Source of the DNA: Paraburkholderia bonniea
GTDB taxonomy: Bacteria; Pseudomonadota; Gammaproteobacteria; Burkholderiales; Burkholderiaceae
Direction: 5' to 3'
NCBI RefSeq assembly: GCF_009455625.1
Contig: NZ_QPEQ01000001.1
Span: 248,001-312,000 of the forward strand
DNA: 64,000 bases
The notes under the pieces were generated by a model. The model was not told the origin of the DNA, ran no database searches, and worked only from the letters and a program-made list of their open reading frames with translations. Positions 36,182 through 46,881 of the stretch are shown piece after piece. Every line of letters begins with the position of its first letter. Positions within the stretch are counted from its first letter, which is position 1. Made by a program: the position numbers and the translations under genes.

Positions 36182-36652
36182 GTGAATCTCAACGCAACCC
36201 TGTTTGCGCAAATGGTCGTGTTCCTGATCCTCGCGTGGTTCACGATGAAGTTCGTGTGGCCGCCGCTGATCAATGCCCTCGACGAGCGCTCGAAAAAGAT
36301 CGCTGACGGCCTCGCGGCCGCCGAAAGGGGCAAGACGGAACTCGAAGCTGCGCACAAGCGTGTCGACCAGGAACTGGCGCAGGCTCGCAATGATGGCCAG
36401 CAACGTATCGCTGAAGCAGAAAAGCGCGCCGTGTCGGTCGCAGACGAAATCAAGGCCCAGGCGCAAGCGGAAGCCGCGCGCATCATCGCTCAGGCGAAGG
36501 CCGATGCCGATCAGCAAATCGTCAAAGCACGCGAAGCGCTGCGCGGCCAGGTAGCTGCTCTTGCAGTGCAAGGCGCAGAGCAGATCCTGAAGCGCGAAGT
36601 CGATCAGTCGGCTCATGCCGAACTGCTGAATCAACTGAAAGCCGAGCTCTGA
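36182..36652 (+). CDS. atpF: ATP synthase F0 subunit b
   Basis: A 156-residue protein with one N-terminal membrane helix ([19 protein letters not shown]) and then a long charged, alanine-rich coiled coil, the peripheral stalk. The GTG at 36182 follows AAGGAAAC and gives the normal start. Proper length for the family. Confidence 0.96.
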   Translation: MNLNATLFAQMVVFLILAWFTMKFVWPPLINALDERSKKIADGLAAAERGKTELEAAHKRVDQELAQARNDGQQRIAEAEKRAVSVADEIKAQAQAEAARIIAQAKADADQQIVKAREALRGQVAALAVQGAEQILKREVDQSAHAELLNQLKAEL

Positions 36653-36654
36653 AT

Positions 36655-37194
36655 ATGGCCGAACTTGCAACCATCGCCCGCCCTTATGCAGAAGCGCTGT
36701 TCGGCGTGGCCGAAGCGGGAGACATAGCCGCCTGGTCCACGCTCGTGCAAGAGCTGGCACAGGTTGCGGGTCTGCCCGAAGTGCTGTCGGTCGCCACAAG
36801 CCCGAAAGTGAGCCGTGCCCAAGTGTGCGATTTGCTGCTATCCGCAGTGAAGTCACCGCTGAAAGCTGATGCACAAGCGAAAAATTTCGTGCAAATGCTG
36901 GTGGATAACCATCGCTTGCAACTGCTGCCAGAAATTGGTGTGCAGTTCGACGCATTGAAAAACGCCCGCGAAGGAGCGGCCGATGCGCTGATCGTCAGTG
37001 CATTTCCGCTTCAAGACACACAGCTGAACGAACTCGTCGTCAGTCTCGAACGCAAGTTTCAGCGCAAGCTGAAGCCGGTCGTTGCCGTTGATGCATCGCT
37101 AATTGGCGGTGTGCGCGTCACGGTAGGCGACGAAGTGCTCGATACCTCGGTCCGCGCGCGGCTTGCCAGCATGCAGACGGCACTGTCCGCCTGA
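36655..37194 (+). CDS. atpH: ATP synthase F1 subunit delta
   Basis: A 179-residue protein that links the b stalk to the top of F1. It begins [16 protein letters not shown], the family start, and ends with [20 protein letters not shown] and [13 protein letters not shown], the C-terminal signature. It starts 2 bp after the atpF stop. Confidence 0.96.
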   Translation: MAELATIARPYAEALFGVAEAGDIAAWSTLVQELAQVAGLPEVLSVATSPKVSRAQVCDLLLSAVKSPLKADAQAKNFVQMLVDNHRLQLLPEIGVQFDALKNAREGAADALIVSAFPLQDTQLNELVVSLERKFQRKLKPVVAVDASLIGGVRVTVGDEVLDTSVRARLASMQTALSA

Positions 37195-37243
37195 GTCGCA
37201 TACGCGGCAGGCTAGCAACAGAATTGACTATCAGGAGCGAATA

Positions 37244-38785
37244 ATGCAACTCAATCCCTCTGAGATCAGTGAGCTGATCAAGAGTCGGATCCAGGGCCTT
37301 GAAGCGAGCACAGACGTTCGCAATCAGGGCACGGTGATCTCCGTGACCGACGGTATCGTGCGTATTCACGGACTGTCGGAAGTGATGCAGGGCGAAATGC
37401 TCGAATTCCCGGGCAATACGTTTGGTCTCGCGCTGAACCTTGAGCGCGATTCGGTTGGCGCCGTGATTCTCGGCGAATACGAACACATTTCGGAAGGCGA
37501 TGTGGTCAAGACCACTGGCCGCATTCTCGAAGTGCCGGTGGGCCCGGAGCTGATCGGCCGTGTGGTCGATGCGCTGGGTAATCCGATCGACGGCAAAGGT
37601 CCGGTCAACGCGAAAGAATCGGATGCTATCGAAAAGATCGCGCCGGGCGTGATCTGGCGTAAGTCGGTATCAGAGCCAGTGCAAACCGGTCTGAAATCGA
37701 TTGATGCGATGGTGCCGGTTGGACGCGGTCAGCGGGAACTGATTATTGGTGACCGCCAATGCGGCAAGACAGCGGTTGCTGTTGACACGATCATCAATCA
37801 GAAGGGCAAGAACCTCTTCTGTATCTACGTTGCGATTGGCCAGAAAGCCTCGTCGATCATGAACGTGGTGCGCAAGCTTGAAGAAACGGGCGCGATGGAA
37901 TACACCATCGTGGTCGCGGCTTCGGCTTCGGAATCGGCTGCGATGCAATACCTGGCACCGTACTCTGGCTGCACGATGGGCGAATACTTCCGTGATCGTG
38001 GTCAGGACGCACTAATTATTTATGACGATTTGACCAAGCAAGCTTGGGCATACCGTCAGATTTCATTGCTGCTGCGCCGTCCGCCAGGCCGTGAAGCTTA
38101 TCCGGGCGACGTGTTTTATCTCCACTCGCGTCTGCTGGAGCGTGCGGCTCGCGTGTCGGAAGAATACGTTGAGAAGTTCACCAAGGGCGCGGTGAAGGGT
38201 AAGAGCGGTTCGTTGACGGCGCTGCCGGTCATTGAGACCCAGGCGGGTGACGTGACGGCCTTCGTGCCGACGAACGTGATTTCGATTACCGATGGCCAGA
38301 TCTTCCTTGAAACCGACTTGTTTAACGCAGGTATCCGTCCGGCAATTAACGCTGGCGTATCGGTTTCGCGCGTGGGCGGTGCAGCGCAAACCAAGGTCGT
38401 GAAGAAGCTTTCGGGCGGGATTCGTACCGACCTCGCGCAATACCGTGAACTGGCCGCATTTGCCCAGTTTGCGTCGGACCTCGATGAAGCTACCCGCAAG
38501 CAACTGGAGCGTGGCCGTCGCGTGACAGAACTGCTCAAGCAGCCGCAGTATCAGCCGCTGCAAGTGTGGGAACTGGCTATCGCGCTGTTCGCCGCGAATA
38601 ACGGTTACCTCGATGATCTGGAAGTGAAGGACGTGCTGCCGTTTGAAAAAGGCTTGCGCGAATTCCTGAAATCGAGCCACGCCGATCTGATTAAGCGTAT
38701 CGAAGATAACAAGGATTTGTCGAAGGACGATGAAGCACTGCTCCACGCAGCGCTCAAAGACTTCAAGAAATCCGGGGCCTATTGA
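37244..38785 (+). CDS. atpA: ATP synthase F1 subunit alpha
   Basis: A 513-residue non-catalytic nucleotide-binding subunit. The Walker A loop is [10 protein letters not shown], and the arginine finger lies in the [17 protein letters not shown] region. The ATG at 37244 ([13 protein letters not shown]) has AGGAG upstream; the open frame before it overlaps atpH and is ignored. Normal family length. Confidence 0.98.
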   Translation: MQLNPSEISELIKSRIQGLEASTDVRNQGTVISVTDGIVRIHGLSEVMQGEMLEFPGNTFGLALNLERDSVGAVILGEYEHISEGDVVKTTGRILEVPVGPELIGRVVDALGNPIDGKGPVNAKESDAIEKIAPGVIWRKSVSEPVQTGLKSIDAMVPVGRGQRELIIGDRQCGKTAVAVDTIINQKGKNLFCIYVAIGQKASSIMNVVRKLEETGAMEYTIVVAASASESAAMQYLAPYSGCTMGEYFRDRGQDALIIYDDLTKQAWAYRQISLLLRRPPGREAYPGDVFYLHSRLLERAARVSEEYVEKFTKGAVKGKSGSLTALPVIETQAGDVTAFVPTNVISITDGQIFLETDLFNAGIRPAINAGVSVSRVGGAAQTKVVKKLSGGIRTDLAQYRELAAFAQFASDLDEATRKQLERGRRVTELLKQPQYQPLQVWELAIALFAANNGYLDDLEVKDVLPFEKGLREFLKSSHADLIKRIEDNKDLSKDDEALLHAALKDFKKSGAY

Positions 38786-38918
38786 TCCGATCCGCGAAAC
38801 TATACGGGCCTTGAAGTAGTGCGGGCACATCTCAATGCTGCCGCACTGCTTCGATCGCTTTGCATGGGGCTTGAGCTACCGCTAACGCGCTAACTCGAGT
38901 CGACAAAGGAGCCAAGCA

Positions 38919-39803
38919 ATGGCTGGAATGAAGGAAATTCGCGGCAAGATCAAGAGCGTGCAAAACACGCGCAAGATCACGAAAGCGATGGAGATGGTGG
39001 CCGCATCGAAGATGCGCCGCGCTCAGGAGCGTATGCGTGCTGCTCGCCCATATGCTGACAAGGTTCGTGAGATCGCTGCACACATGAGCCATGCGAACCC
39101 TGAGTATCGCCACCCGTTTATGGTGTCGAATGATGGCGCGAAGATGGCCGGCATCATTCTTGTCACGACTGACAAGGGCTTGTGCGGCGGCATGAACACG
39201 AACATTTTGCGTGCGTCATTGCAGAAGTTCAAAGAGTTTGAAGCGCAGGGCAAAACGTTCGAAGCGACGGCAATTGGCAGCAAGGGGCTGGGGTTTTTGA
39301 ACCGCTTGCGTGCCAAGGTTGTGTCGAATGTCGCGCATCTGGGTGATACGCCACATCTCGAAAAGCTGATTGGTGCGGTCAAGGTGCAACTTGACCTGTA
39401 TTCGGAAGGCAAGGTTTCAGCGGTCTATCTGGCATATACACGTTTCGTCAACACGATGAAGCAGGAGCCGGTGATCGAACAACTGTTGCCGTTGTCGGCT
39501 GACGAATTTGAGACCAAAGACGAAGCGGGTGTTACGCCGCGCACGTCATGGGATTACATCTACGAGCCGGACGCACAGGCCGTGGTGGACGAATTGCTGG
39601 TGCGTTACGTTGAAGCGCTGGTGTATCAGGCCGTTGCGGAAAATATGGCGTCAGAGCAGTCGGCCCGGATGGTGGCGATGAAAGCGGCGTCGGACAATGC
39701 CAAGACAGTGATTAACGAATTGCAGCTTGTGTATAACAAGAGCCGTCAGGCCGCGATTACGAAAGAGCTGTCAGAGATTGTCGGTGGCGCCGCTGCGGTT
39801 TAA
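38919..39803 (+). CDS. atpG: ATP synthase F1 subunit gamma
   Basis: A 294-residue central rotor stalk protein. The N-terminal coiled coil is [20 protein letters not shown] and the C-terminal one ends [30 protein letters not shown]-type sequence is seen as [14 protein letters not shown]. An AAAGGAG site precedes the ATG at 38919. Confidence 0.97.
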   Translation: MAGMKEIRGKIKSVQNTRKITKAMEMVAASKMRRAQERMRAARPYADKVREIAAHMSHANPEYRHPFMVSNDGAKMAGIILVTTDKGLCGGMNTNILRASLQKFKEFEAQGKTFEATAIGSKGLGFLNRLRAKVVSNVAHLGDTPHLEKLIGAVKVQLDLYSEGKVSAVYLAYTRFVNTMKQEPVIEQLLPLSADEFETKDEAGVTPRTSWDYIYEPDAQAVVDELLVRYVEALVYQAVAENMASEQSARMVAMKAASDNAKTVINELQLVYNKSRQAAITKELSEIVGGAAAV

Positions 39804-39868
39804 CCGCCTCGACGCGAACAAGTGGGCATATGCCTCGAAACTGCGCCTTTGCGCGAGTGAAGAATTGA

Positions 39869-41281
<1,413 letters not shown>

Positions 41282-41430
41282 CGGTTTAACTGATAGCAAC
41301 GCGGCGCGGGTTTTGCTGTGTGCGCTTTAACAAGTCATGCACAGTCCCGCGCCTAACGCATCATGTTCAACCGTTTTGCATGCGAGGAGCGTCAGCGTTC
41401 AAGCGCCAACACTCTTCGACAGGAGTCGAT

Positions 41431-41850
41431 ATGGCATTAATCAAAGTAGAAGTCGTCAGCGCTGAAGAGCAGATCTTCTCTGGCCAGGCGAAATTCGTCG
41501 CGCTTCCCGGCGAAGCAGGCGAACTCGGTATCTTGCCCGGCCATACGCCGCTGATTACGCGTATTCGTCCGGGTGCGGTGCGGATTGAAGCTGAAAACGG
41601 CGACGAAGAGTTTGTGTTCGTCGCGGGCGGCGTTCTTGAAGTTCAACCGGGTGTGGTAACGGTTTTGGCCGATACCGCGATTCGTGGCAAAGATCTGGAT
41701 GAAGCAAAGGCCGAAGCAGCGCGCAAGCGTGCCGAAGAGGCGTTGCAGAACACAGGCTCAGACCTCGAATACGCAACTGCTCAGGCAGAACTCGCGTATG
41801 CAACAGCCCAGCTCGCTGCGATCCAGCGGCTGCGCAAGTTACGCGGATAG
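41431..41850 (+). CDS. atpC: ATP synthase F1 subunit epsilon
   Basis: A 139-residue protein with an N-terminal beta sandwich ([40 protein letters not shown]) and a C-terminal pair of helices that can inhibit the enzyme. The ATG at 41431 follows ACAGGAG and is preferred to the upstream extension from 41320. It is the last gene of the operon, 30 bp before a strong terminator. Confidence 0.97.
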   Translation: MALIKVEVVSAEEQIFSGQAKFVALPGEAGELGILPGHTPLITRIRPGAVRIEAENGDEEFVFVAGGVLEVQPGVVTVLADTAIRGKDLDEAKAEAARKRAEEALQNTGSDLEYATAQAELAYATAQLAAIQRLRKLRG

Positions 41851-41880
41851 CAGCAGAAGCGGTCACAAGCAGATGTCGAA

Positions 41881-41906
41881 AGCAGCCTTCGGGCTGCTTT
41901 TTTTTT
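41881..41906 (+). terminator. Rho-independent terminator of the ATP synthase operon
   Basis: AGCAGCC (41881-41887) and GGCTGCT (41892-41898) close a stable TTCG tetraloop, followed by an uninterrupted run of T to 41906. Confidence 0.93.
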
Positions 41907-42054
41907 GACCACTCTTGACGTTTACGGAAAGCAACTCAGAATCATGCCTTGCGCTATCCGGCCGTTGGTTCTGTGGCCGATGCGGGATGCCAGTGAGCCG
42001 CGTGGCCAGAGATGAGGCGCGCACCGGGAAAATTCGCTTCGTGGAGAGAACGTC

Positions 42055-43782
42055 ATGGCAATGCAGATACCCGCAGGCGATGCTGACAACAGCGCGCTGA
42101 TTGCGCCAAAAAATGGCCTGTCTTATGTGCGGGGTTCGACGCGGGTCGCGTTAAGCGAGCAGACCGTAGAACAGTTGTTCAGCAGTGCCGTACAGCGTTT
42201 TCCTGAGCGTTCAGCGGTCGTGTTTCGTGAGCAGGGGATTCGCTGGAGCTGGCGTGCATTGGCTGAGCAAATCAATTTGCTGGCGGCGGGTTTGATTGCG
42301 CTGGGCATTGTGAAGGGTGACCGGGTGGGGATCTGGTCACCTAACCGGGCCGAATGGCTGCTCACGCAATTCGCTACAGCGCAGATCGGCGCGGTGATGG
42401 TGAACATTAATCCGGCGTACCGGCTGGCTGAGCTTGAATATGCGTTGAAGCTTGTTGGCTGCAAGGCAATCATCGCGGCAGAGCGCTTTAAATCGTCGAT
42501 GTATCTGGAGATGCTGCAAGAGCTTGCGCCGGAGCTGGCACAGGCTCAGCCGGGTGAGCTGCATGCTGCGCGTCTGCCGGATCTGCGTACCGTTATTTGC
42601 ATGGGCGAGGCGCAAATGCCGGGCATGTTGTCGTTTGCCTCGGTGATGGAACAGGGCCGGACGACGCTCGATATGGCGCAGCTTGACGCGATTAGTGCAG
42701 CACTGGCTTGTGATGAGCCGGTCAATATCCAGTTCACCAGCGGCACCACGGGCAACCCGAAGGGCGCGACGCTGACTCACCGCAATATCGTCAACAACGC
42801 CCGTTCTATCGCGCAGGCGATGCGGCTGAGCGAACAGGACACGCTATGCATCCCTGTGCCGCTCTATCACTGCTTTGGGATGGTGCTGGCGGTGCTGGCG
42901 TGTGTATCGGTGGGGGCGGGCATGGTGTTTCCGGGCGAGGCGTTCGATCCTGCTGCGACCCTCGCCGCGGTCGCCGAAGAACGATGCACAGCGTTGCATG
43001 GCGTGCCGACGATGTTCATCGCGGAGCTGGATCATCCCGACTTCGCTACTTACGATCTTTCGCGCCTGCGTACCGGAATCATGGCGGGGTCGCCGTGCCC
43101 CATCGAGACCATGAAGCGGGTCGTATCGCAGATGCACTTAGCCGAAATCACGATTGCCTATGGCATGACGGAGACCAGCCCGGTTTCATTTCAAAGCTCC
43201 ACTACTGATCCGCTGGATAAACGGACCACCACAGTGGGACGGATTCAGCCGCATCTGGAAGTGAAGATTGTCGATGAGCTTGGCCGCATTGTGCCGGTGG
43301 GTGTGACTGGCGAGCTATGCACCAAGGGCTATTCCGTCATGCTGGGCTATTGGGGCGATGCAGCAAAAACGCGCGAAAGCATCATTGATGGCTGGATGCA
43401 TACCGGCGATCTGGCGACGCTTGATGCTGACGGCTACTGCAATATCGTGGGCCGTCTGAAGGACATGCTGATACGGGGTGGCGAGAACATTTACCCGCGG
43501 GAGATCGAGGAGTTTCTGTTCCGGCATCCGAAGATCCAGAGTGTGCAAGTGTTTGGCGTGCCCGATCCGAAATATGGCGAGGAGGTTTGTGCGTGGATTG
43601 TGTTGCGTCCGGGCGAGCAGGCCAGTGCTGACGAGATCCGCGAATTTTGTCGTGACCAGATTGCGCATTACAAGGTGCCAAAGCACATTCGCTTTGTCGA
43701 AGAGTTGCCAATGACAGTGACCGGCAAAGCACAGAAATTCGTGATGCGCGAGCAGATGGTGCGGGCTTTGAAGAAGGGCTAG
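42055..43782 (+). CDS. AMP-binding acyl-CoA ligase (medium/long-chain fatty acid type)
   Basis: A 575-residue ANL-family enzyme that activates a fatty acid as acyl-AMP and then acyl-CoA. The phosphate loop is [15 protein letters not shown], the aromatic/ATP motif is [10 protein letters not shown], the ribose-binding Asp is in [15 protein letters not shown] and the hinge [20 protein letters not shown]. The catalytic Lys is in [10 protein letters not shown]. It resembles fatty-acyl-CoA ligases of the FadD/AcsF-like type. A GGAGAG site precedes the ATG. It stands alone after the atp terminator. Confidence 0.9.
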   Translation: MAMQIPAGDADNSALIAPKNGLSYVRGSTRVALSEQTVEQLFSSAVQRFPERSAVVFREQGIRWSWRALAEQINLLAAGLIALGIVKGDRVGIWSPNRAEWLLTQFATAQIGAVMVNINPAYRLAELEYALKLVGCKAIIAAERFKSSMYLEMLQELAPELAQAQPGELHAARLPDLRTVICMGEAQMPGMLSFASVMEQGRTTLDMAQLDAISAALACDEPVNIQFTSGTTGNPKGATLTHRNIVNNARSIAQAMRLSEQDTLCIPVPLYHCFGMVLAVLACVSVGAGMVFPGEAFDPAATLAAVAEERCTALHGVPTMFIAELDHPDFATYDLSRLRTGIMAGSPCPIETMKRVVSQMHLAEITIAYGMTETSPVSFQSSTTDPLDKRTTTVGRIQPHLEVKIVDELGRIVPVGVTGELCTKGYSVMLGYWGDAAKTRESIIDGWMHTGDLATLDADGYCNIVGRLKDMLIRGGENIYPREIEEFLFRHPKIQSVQVFGVPDPKYGEEVCAWIVLRPGEQASADEIREFCRDQIAHYKVPKHIRFVEELPMTVTGKAQKFVMREQMVRALKKG

Positions 43783-44099
43783 TTCAGGCGGTGGACAAAA
43801 GGTTGGAAAAAACGCGGACGAAAAAAAGCGGGCCTGGAGCCCGCTTAAGCCACACGCTACGGGGTTAGCGCGAGGAGACCAAAGGTGGAACTGGCTGAAA
43901 GAGAAACAACGGTTCCAGCAGAGATGTCCCTTGTCTGTAAAAAAGGGCAACAACTTGAGAGGCCCGGTCACATCTGTGTTGAAACCGTCGGGATGCATTG
44001 TGGTCGAATTGTTGCGTGTCCAAAGTAACAAAGTGTTTCAGGTTGTAACGCCCGTCCGTAAAGGCGTTTCGGCTGTTTGGGGCCTGTATGCGTGCCGGG
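43783..44099. other. 317-bp intergenic stretch between convergent genes
   Basis: Apart from the terminator at 43821-43846 I see nothing in it. A plus-strand open frame from 43931 runs antisense into pheC and is not supported. Confidence 0.5.
43821..43846 (-). terminator. Terminator for pheC (minus strand)
   Basis: AAGCGGGC (43826-43833) pairs with GCCCGCTT (43839-43846) around a 5-nt loop. The A-run 43821-43827 reads as a T-run on the minus strand, so it ends the pheC transcript, 250 bp after its stop codon. It could also act on the plus strand less well. Confidence 0.8.
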
Positions 44100-44879
44100 T
44101 CATCGGAGCCATTTATCCGAGATCGTCTGGTACTCACCTGTGGCGCGCGTTAGATGCAGCCATTGATCCACATACTGCTGAAACACCGTATCGCCGCGTG
44201 GCAGCAGCCATGCTTTTTCGCCGTACTGGAACGGCTGCTCCGGGTGGACCGCGCACAGGCCGGGATGGAGTTTTTGCTGCAAGCGGGTTTCGGATGAGTC
44301 GGTCACCATCACGTCTGCTTTGCCCGCAAGAATCTGGCCAAAGATCGTCACGTTATCTGGATACATCGTCAGCACTGCGCGCGAAAAGTGCTGTTTGGCG
44401 AAGCGTTCATTGGTGCCGCCTGGATTGAAAATCACGCGTGTCGCGGGCTGGTCGATTTGTTCGAGTGTCTGGTAACGGCTGAGATCGTCGCAACGCACGA
44501 TGGGGGTCTTGCCGTCAATGGCATACGGTTGCGTGAAAAACGCCTGTTTTTGCCGTTCGAGCGTGGTTGAAATCCCTCCTATGCCGATGTCGCATTGCGC
44601 GGCGAAATCGCTCATCAGGTTGCTCCAACTGGTTTTGACGTAACTCAGCTTGACGCCCAGCGACTGGGCGAGCGATTGCGCCATATCGATATCAATCCCT
44701 TCAAATTGTCCATCTGGCCGCTGGTACGAATACGGCTTGTAATCGCCGGGGGTGCAGGCGCGCAAGGTGCCACGAGTCAGCACGGTGTCGAGTCTGGAGG
44801 GTGCGGCTTGGGCCAGTGCGGTGCTGGCGGCACCTGGTAGGGTCAGCGTCAGGATGAGCGTGAGAGCGGGCAGGTTCAT
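44100..44879 (-). CDS. pheC: Cyclohexadienyl dehydratase (arogenate/prephenate dehydratase), periplasmic
   Basis: A 259-residue protein with a signal peptide (hydrophobic about 4-22, cleavage near ALAQA) and a binding-protein fold. From memory the order SRLDTVLTRGTLRACTPGDY, YKPYSYQRPDGQF, SWSNLMSDFAAQCDI, QTLEQIDQPATRVIFNPGGT and PDNVTIFGQI matches PheC of Pseudomonas closely. PheC makes phenylpyruvate or phenylalanine from prephenate or arogenate in the periplasm. A general polar amino-acid-binding protein is the alternative. It is alone, with a VNTR upstream of its start. Confidence 0.85.
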   Translation of the reverse strand: MNLPALTLILTLTLPGAASTALAQAAPSRLDTVLTRGTLRACTPGDYKPYSYQRPDGQFEGIDIDMAQSLAQSLGVKLSYVKTSWSNLMSDFAAQCDIGIGGISTTLERQKQAFFTQPYAIDGKTPIVRCDDLSRYQTLEQIDQPATRVIFNPGGTNERFAKQHFSRAVLTMYPDNVTIFGQILAGKADVMVTDSSETRLQQKLHPGLCAVHPEQPFQYGEKAWLLPRGDTVFQQYVDQWLHLTRATGEYQTISDKWLR

Positions 44880-44971
44880 GGTGTTCCAGTGGGTATGGGA
44901 AACAGGGTGGGTAGAGCCGGTAGTTCAGCCATTGTGGGGTGAGGTGGCTGAGCGCTGGTGAATGGCTGGAT

Positions 44972-45146
44972 GGCGAATGGCGAGTGGCGAAGGGCGAAGG
45001 GCGAAGGGCGAAGGGCGAAGGGCGAAGGGCGAAGGGCGAAGGGCGAAGGGCGAAGGGCGAGTGGCGAGTGGCGAAGGGCGAAGGGCGAAGGGCGAAGGGC
45101 GAGTGGCGAGTGGCGAGTGGCGAAGGGCGAAGGGCGAAGGGCAAAT
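44972..45146. repeat. 7-bp minisatellite, 24 units of GGCGANN plus one degenerate unit
   Basis: From 44972 to 45139 the sequence is exactly 24 contiguous heptamers of GGCGANN. The last two bases are AT once, GT six times and AG seventeen times, in the order AT, GT, AG x10, GT x2, AG x4, GT x3, AG x3. A degenerate unit GGCAAAT follows. It lies in the 424-bp space between divergent pheC and hemE, upstream of both. Because 7 is not a multiple of 3, the open frames across it are not real genes. Copy number probably varies between strains. Confidence 0.95.
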
Positions 45147-45303
45147 GTCGAACGACAAACGACCAGGATGATAGCCAGACAATCTTCATGAAACAGGACC
45201 GTTGGCTAGCGCGTGCCGCGAGATTTTGCCGCGCTGGCCAGATTAGGCTGAGTGACCAGGTGGCGTCCGGTAAAATGCCGCTTTGTCTTTTGGCGCTTCC
45301 ATC

Positions 45304-46407
45304 GTGTCCCACACCCTTCTCAACGATACGTTTTTGCGTGCGCTGATGCGCCAGCCAACCGATTACACGCCGATCTGGCTCATGCGCCAGGCCGGCCGGT
45401 ATCTGCCGGAATACAACGCGACGCGCAGCCGTGCCGGTAGCTTCCTCAATCTGGCAAAAAATCCCGCTTACGCCACCGAAGTCACGTTACAGCCGCTAGA
45501 GAGGTTTCCGCTCGATGCCGCGATCCTGTTTTCAGACATCCTGACGATTCCAGATGCGATGGGCCTCGGCCTTGATTTTGCCGCTGGCGAAGGGCCGAAA
45601 TTCGCGCGCCCTGTGCGTACCGAGGACGATGTTGCGCGTCTCGCCGTGCCGGATATGGATGCCACGCTGCGCTATGTCACCGATGCCGTGAGCGAAATCC
45701 GCCGCGCGCTGACCGATGCCCAGGGTCGTCAGCGGGTGCCGTTGATCGGCTTTTCCGGCAGCCCGTGGACGCTGGCCTGTTACATGGTTGAAGGGGGCGG
45801 ATCGGACGACTTCCGCACGGTCAAGTCGATGCTGTATGCCCGCCCCGATTTGATGCACCGCATTCTTGAAATCAATGCGCAGTCGGTGGCGGCTTATCTA
45901 AACGCCCAAATCGAAGCGGGCGCGCAAGCGGTGATGATTTTCGATACCTGGGGCGGCGCGCTCGCGGATGGTATTTATCAACGCTTCTCGCTGCATTACA
46001 TCGAACGGGTGGTGAGCCAGCTCAAGCGTGTGCATCTCGGTGAGCCGGTGCCGGTGGTTACTTTCACCAAGGGCGGTGGGCTCTGGCTGGAAGAGATTGC
46101 CGCGACGGGTGTTGATGCAGTGGGGCTCGACTGGACTGTCAACCTGGCGCAGGCCCGTGAGCGGACTGGTGGGCGTGTCGCGCTGCAAGGCAACATTGAT
46201 CCATCGGTGCTGTTCGCCCCGCCTGCTGTCATCCGTGCCGAAGCGCGTGCGGTACTCGATAGTTACGGCAATCATCCGGGCCATGTGTTTAACCTGGGGC
46301 ACGGTATTTCGCAGTTCACGCCGCCGGAGCATGTCGCCGAACTGGTCGATGAAGTGCATCGCCATAGCCGGACGATTCGTGCAGCAGAAATTCCTTCTGT
46401 TGTATAG
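45304..46407 (+). CDS. hemE: Uroporphyrinogen decarboxylase
   Basis: A 367-residue cytosolic enzyme that removes four acetate carboxyls from uroporphyrinogen III to give coproporphyrinogen III in haem synthesis. The family start [13 protein letters not shown] (residues about 22-34) with its substrate-binding Arg residues, [12 protein letters not shown] with the catalytic Asp, and [16 protein letters not shown] are all seen. The start is GTG at 45304, because the protein then begins with [13 protein letters not shown] as in relatives. A terminator overlaps the stop codon. Confidence 0.97.
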   Translation: MSHTLLNDTFLRALMRQPTDYTPIWLMRQAGRYLPEYNATRSRAGSFLNLAKNPAYATEVTLQPLERFPLDAAILFSDILTIPDAMGLGLDFAAGEGPKFARPVRTEDDVARLAVPDMDATLRYVTDAVSEIRRALTDAQGRQRVPLIGFSGSPWTLACYMVEGGGSDDFRTVKSMLYARPDLMHRILEINAQSVAAYLNAQIEAGAQAVMIFDTWGGALADGIYQRFSLHYIERVVSQLKRVHLGEPVPVVTFTKGGGLWLEEIAATGVDAVGLDWTVNLAQARERTGGRVALQGNIDPSVLFAPPAVIRAEARAVLDSYGNHPGHVFNLGHGISQFTPPEHVAELVDEVHRHSRTIRAAEIPSVV

Positions 46408-46429
46408 CCCCCAGATTGCATAGGGCTAT
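46404..46429 (+). terminator. Terminator overlapping the hemE stop codon
   Basis: ATAGCCC (46404-46410) pairs with GGGCTAT (46423-46429), followed by TTTGTTG. The left arm includes the end of the hemE stop codon. Confidence 0.6.
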
Positions 46430-46534
46430 TTGTTGCTGCGCGGCGAGCCCAGCGTCTGAATTTCCCCCGTGCGGGCCTGATCAGACGGGGTAATTCCCTG
46501 CTGGAACGGGCTTCGGCACTTGTCAAGACTTGAC

Positions 46535-46733
46535 TTATGCACATTTTTCTCGCTGCGACGCAATAGAGCTTTCAGTTGACAAAATGTGCTTGCGAAAATT
46601 TCTGATATACGGATTGCGCCTTGACTGACAAGGCGCTCCGGTTGTGGCACAAATCTTGACGAAACTGCTTCGAATACCGTTTTTATGAGGCCTCGGGGCG
46701 ATTGAGATGTAGTTTTCAACAAAGTTATCCACA
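46535..46733. promoter_or_regulatory. Two perfect DnaA boxes upstream of priA
   Basis: TTATGCACA (46535-46543) and TTATCCACA (46725-46733) both fit the DnaA box TTATNCACA and lie on the same strand in the 474-bp AT-richer gap 46408-46881 before priA. The rest of the gap holds the hemE terminator and presumably the priA promoter. Confidence 0.45.
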
Positions 46734-46881
46734 GGCACGACGGCGGCGCATTTTTGTTCTGCCGAATCCAAAACTTAGCGGCGAAAGTGATGTTTTACTT
46801 TAACTTCAGTGGCTCGATTGCCCCGACGCCGTATCCCTTTCCAGCGCTCTGGTTCGTCGGTTTATCTGCACCGATTCACAC

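Noticed and set aside
44972..45146. CRISPR array
   Set aside because: The units are contiguous heptamers without unique spacers, and no cas genes are present.
44939..45346. Several open frames across the heptamer repeat on both strands
   Set aside because: A 7-bp unit without stop codons opens every frame, so the frames are a by-product of the repeat.
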